DNA of 6,569 nucleotides from Nitrososphaerota archaeon. Its GTDB lineage: Archaea > Thermoproteota > Nitrososphaeria > Nitrososphaerales > UBA57. The notes below the pieces were generated by a model that saw nothing but the letters and a program-made list of their open reading frames with translations, was not told the origin of the DNA and ran no database searches. How positions within the stretch are numbered: the stretch's first letter is position 1; each line of letters opens with the position of its first letter. Shown piece after piece: positions 5,621 through 6,569 of the stretch. Where the stretch lies: NCBI GenBank assembly GCA_022572285.1, contig JACZWF010000089.1:1-6569 (forward strand). Direction: 5' to 3'. The position numbers and the translations under genes are program-made.

Positions 5621-6569
5621 TTCAATTAAGTCTTCTTGATTCAGCTGTTCTCTCATCTGGCCTTTCGTCTCTCTCTGGATCTATCAGAGATGAGATTAGC
5701 AATAATCTTTCTGCTGATTTGAAGAGCCTGAAGGGCAGACGGGTTATCTTTGCTACGTCATCTAACAGACAACCGCTTGTCCAATGGTACGAAGCGTCCT
5801 CGACCCTGCTTCCGGAGTATGTAGAGATTAATCGTTCACCGACTCTATTGTCAGCAGTAGACTCATCAATTGTACCAATTTGTGATCTCGCAGATGGGAC
5901 GCTCTATGTCTCACGAGTCGCTGTGGTCTTCTCTATAGGAGGGGGTCCATCGAACTATATTCGTCTAGGACCATTCCTTTACCATTCTAATGAAGGTTCT
6001 CTCTCATCAGGTCAGGTGGGTCTAGAGAGGACCGTAAACGATGAAAGATTCCTGGAAGCTGCGATCAGAACACAAATGGAAAGGTCTGCGGTAGCGCATC
6101 TTTCTCAATTCCTTAGGGGCTCAATAATACTCATTGATGGAACCTTGAGATTAACATCGTCCCAGTCTGATTCCCCAAAAATTATCTCAGAAGCTAAAAG
6201 AAATAACAACACACTCATTGGGATATCGAAGACGACCAAAATTCGATCTATCTCGCAGATTGCGTCTCAGTTAAGGGGGAAGACCGGAGCGCCGTTTTTC
6301 TGCAGATTAAGTTATGGACATACAGACCCCTCGTTAAGCACTTCTGTAATCGCAAAGTTTCGAGATGATGGTCTCGCCTTTAGGACCGACATTTTGGGGG
6401 GAGATGTTTGCGAAGCACTAGCTCTCCTCGCTGGGAATGACACGTTCTATCGTGGCTACCCTGAATGCCTTCGACTCGCACATCACCTATCGGTTTTTAC
6501 TCCATTTGAAGTAGTTTGCATTCGAAGCCACCTGTCAAGGTTCCTGAAATTAGTCGAACTACCTTCAGA
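5614..6569 (+). CDS. nurA: NurA-domain nuclease, partial at right edge
   Basis: At least 318 residues are open to the edge with no stop. NurA is a Mn-dependent 5'-3' exo/endonuclease that works with the HerA helicase in DNA end resection in archaea. Visible family motifs are AVDSS (Asp83, the first metal ligand of the RNase H-like core), an acidic helix with Glu148 as a candidate second ligand, LIDGTL (Asp175), GISKTTK (about 203-209), and GYPECLRLAHH (281-291). The last gives a Tyr282/His290 pair with the eight-residue spacing of the Tyr and His active-site residues I recall from the Sulfolobus enzyme. All expected catalytic positions are present, so it should be active. The start could be ATG 5602 (MLSNMG) or 5614. 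The TATA box predicts a transcript start near 5607, which favours 5614 with a very short leader. No ribosome site is seen. Few residues should be missing; herA may lie downstream but is not visible. Confidence 0.87.
   Translation, partial: MGIQLSLLDSAVLSSGLSSLSGSIRDEISNNLSADLKSLKGRRVIFATSSNRQPLVQWYEASSTLLPEYVEINRSPTLLSAVDSSIVPICDLADGTLYVSRVAVVFSIGGGPSNYIRLGPFLYHSNEGSLSSGQVGLERTVNDERFLEAAIRTQMERSAVAHLSQFLRGSIILIDGTLRLTSSQSDSPKIISEAKRNNNTLIGISKTTKIRSISQIASQLRGKTGAPFFCRLSYGHTDPSLSTSVIAKFRDDGLAFRTDILGGDVCEALALLAGNDTFYRGYPECLRLAHHLSVFTPFEVVCIRSHLSRFLKLVELPS

Noticed and set aside
5553..5646. A 47-bp tandem duplication as the source of the repeat
   Set aside because: Identity ends at 21 bp; the remaining 26 bases of each would-be unit do not match.

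Overview
The window is archaeal chromosomal DNA. The strongest evidence is an adjacent, 4-base-overlapping gatD-gatE pair, the archaea-specific Glu-tRNA(Gln) amidotransferase. An aIF1/SUI1 gene, a KaiC/RadA-like ATPase, a NurA-type nuclease and TATA-box promoters at leaderless or nearly leaderless positions agree with this. The aIF1 sequence style (cysteine-free, with an NPFDEF segment before the SUI1 core) and the small winged-helix proteins with a beta-rich N-terminus suggest the Thaumarchaeota/TACK side of the archaea. That placement is inference from memory of the families, not a search.

Layout. Bases 1-293 (minus) hold the N-terminal third or so of a KaiC-like ATPase that runs off the left edge. 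Bases 365-736 (minus) are aIF1. A 62-bp gap with AT-rich TATA-like boxes separates aIF1 from the divergent gatD (799-2139, plus), which overlaps gatE (2136-4052). A new promoter at about 4080-4088 sits 27 bp before the ATG of an unrecognised 135-aa protein (4111-4518). An imperfect hairpin lies in the following gap, then a 170-aa winged-helix protein (4605-5117). This converges, with one base between the stop codons, on a second and apparently distantly related winged-helix protein on the minus strand (5119-5541). That gene is divergent from a nurA-like nuclease gene (5614 to the right edge, plus).

How the genes work together. GatD (ammonia-releasing asparaginase-like subunit) and GatE (kinase/transferase subunit) make Gln-tRNA(Gln) from Glu-tRNA(Gln), and aIF1 acts at translation initiation, so the left half is a translation neighbourhood. 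The right half is regulatory and DNA-processing: two winged-helix proteins of similar architecture beside a NurA nuclease.

The most notable signal is in the 5542-5613 intergenic region. A 21-bp exact direct repeat occurs twice (5553-5573 and 5600-5620). Each copy carries the 16-bp near-perfect palindrome CATGTTGAGCAACATG. The copies flank a single self-complementary TATA box (TTATAA, 5578-5583) and fall on the predicted transcription starts of both divergent genes. This looks like a two-operator switch controlling the winged-helix gene and nurA together, with the winged-helix protein itself a natural candidate for the repressor.
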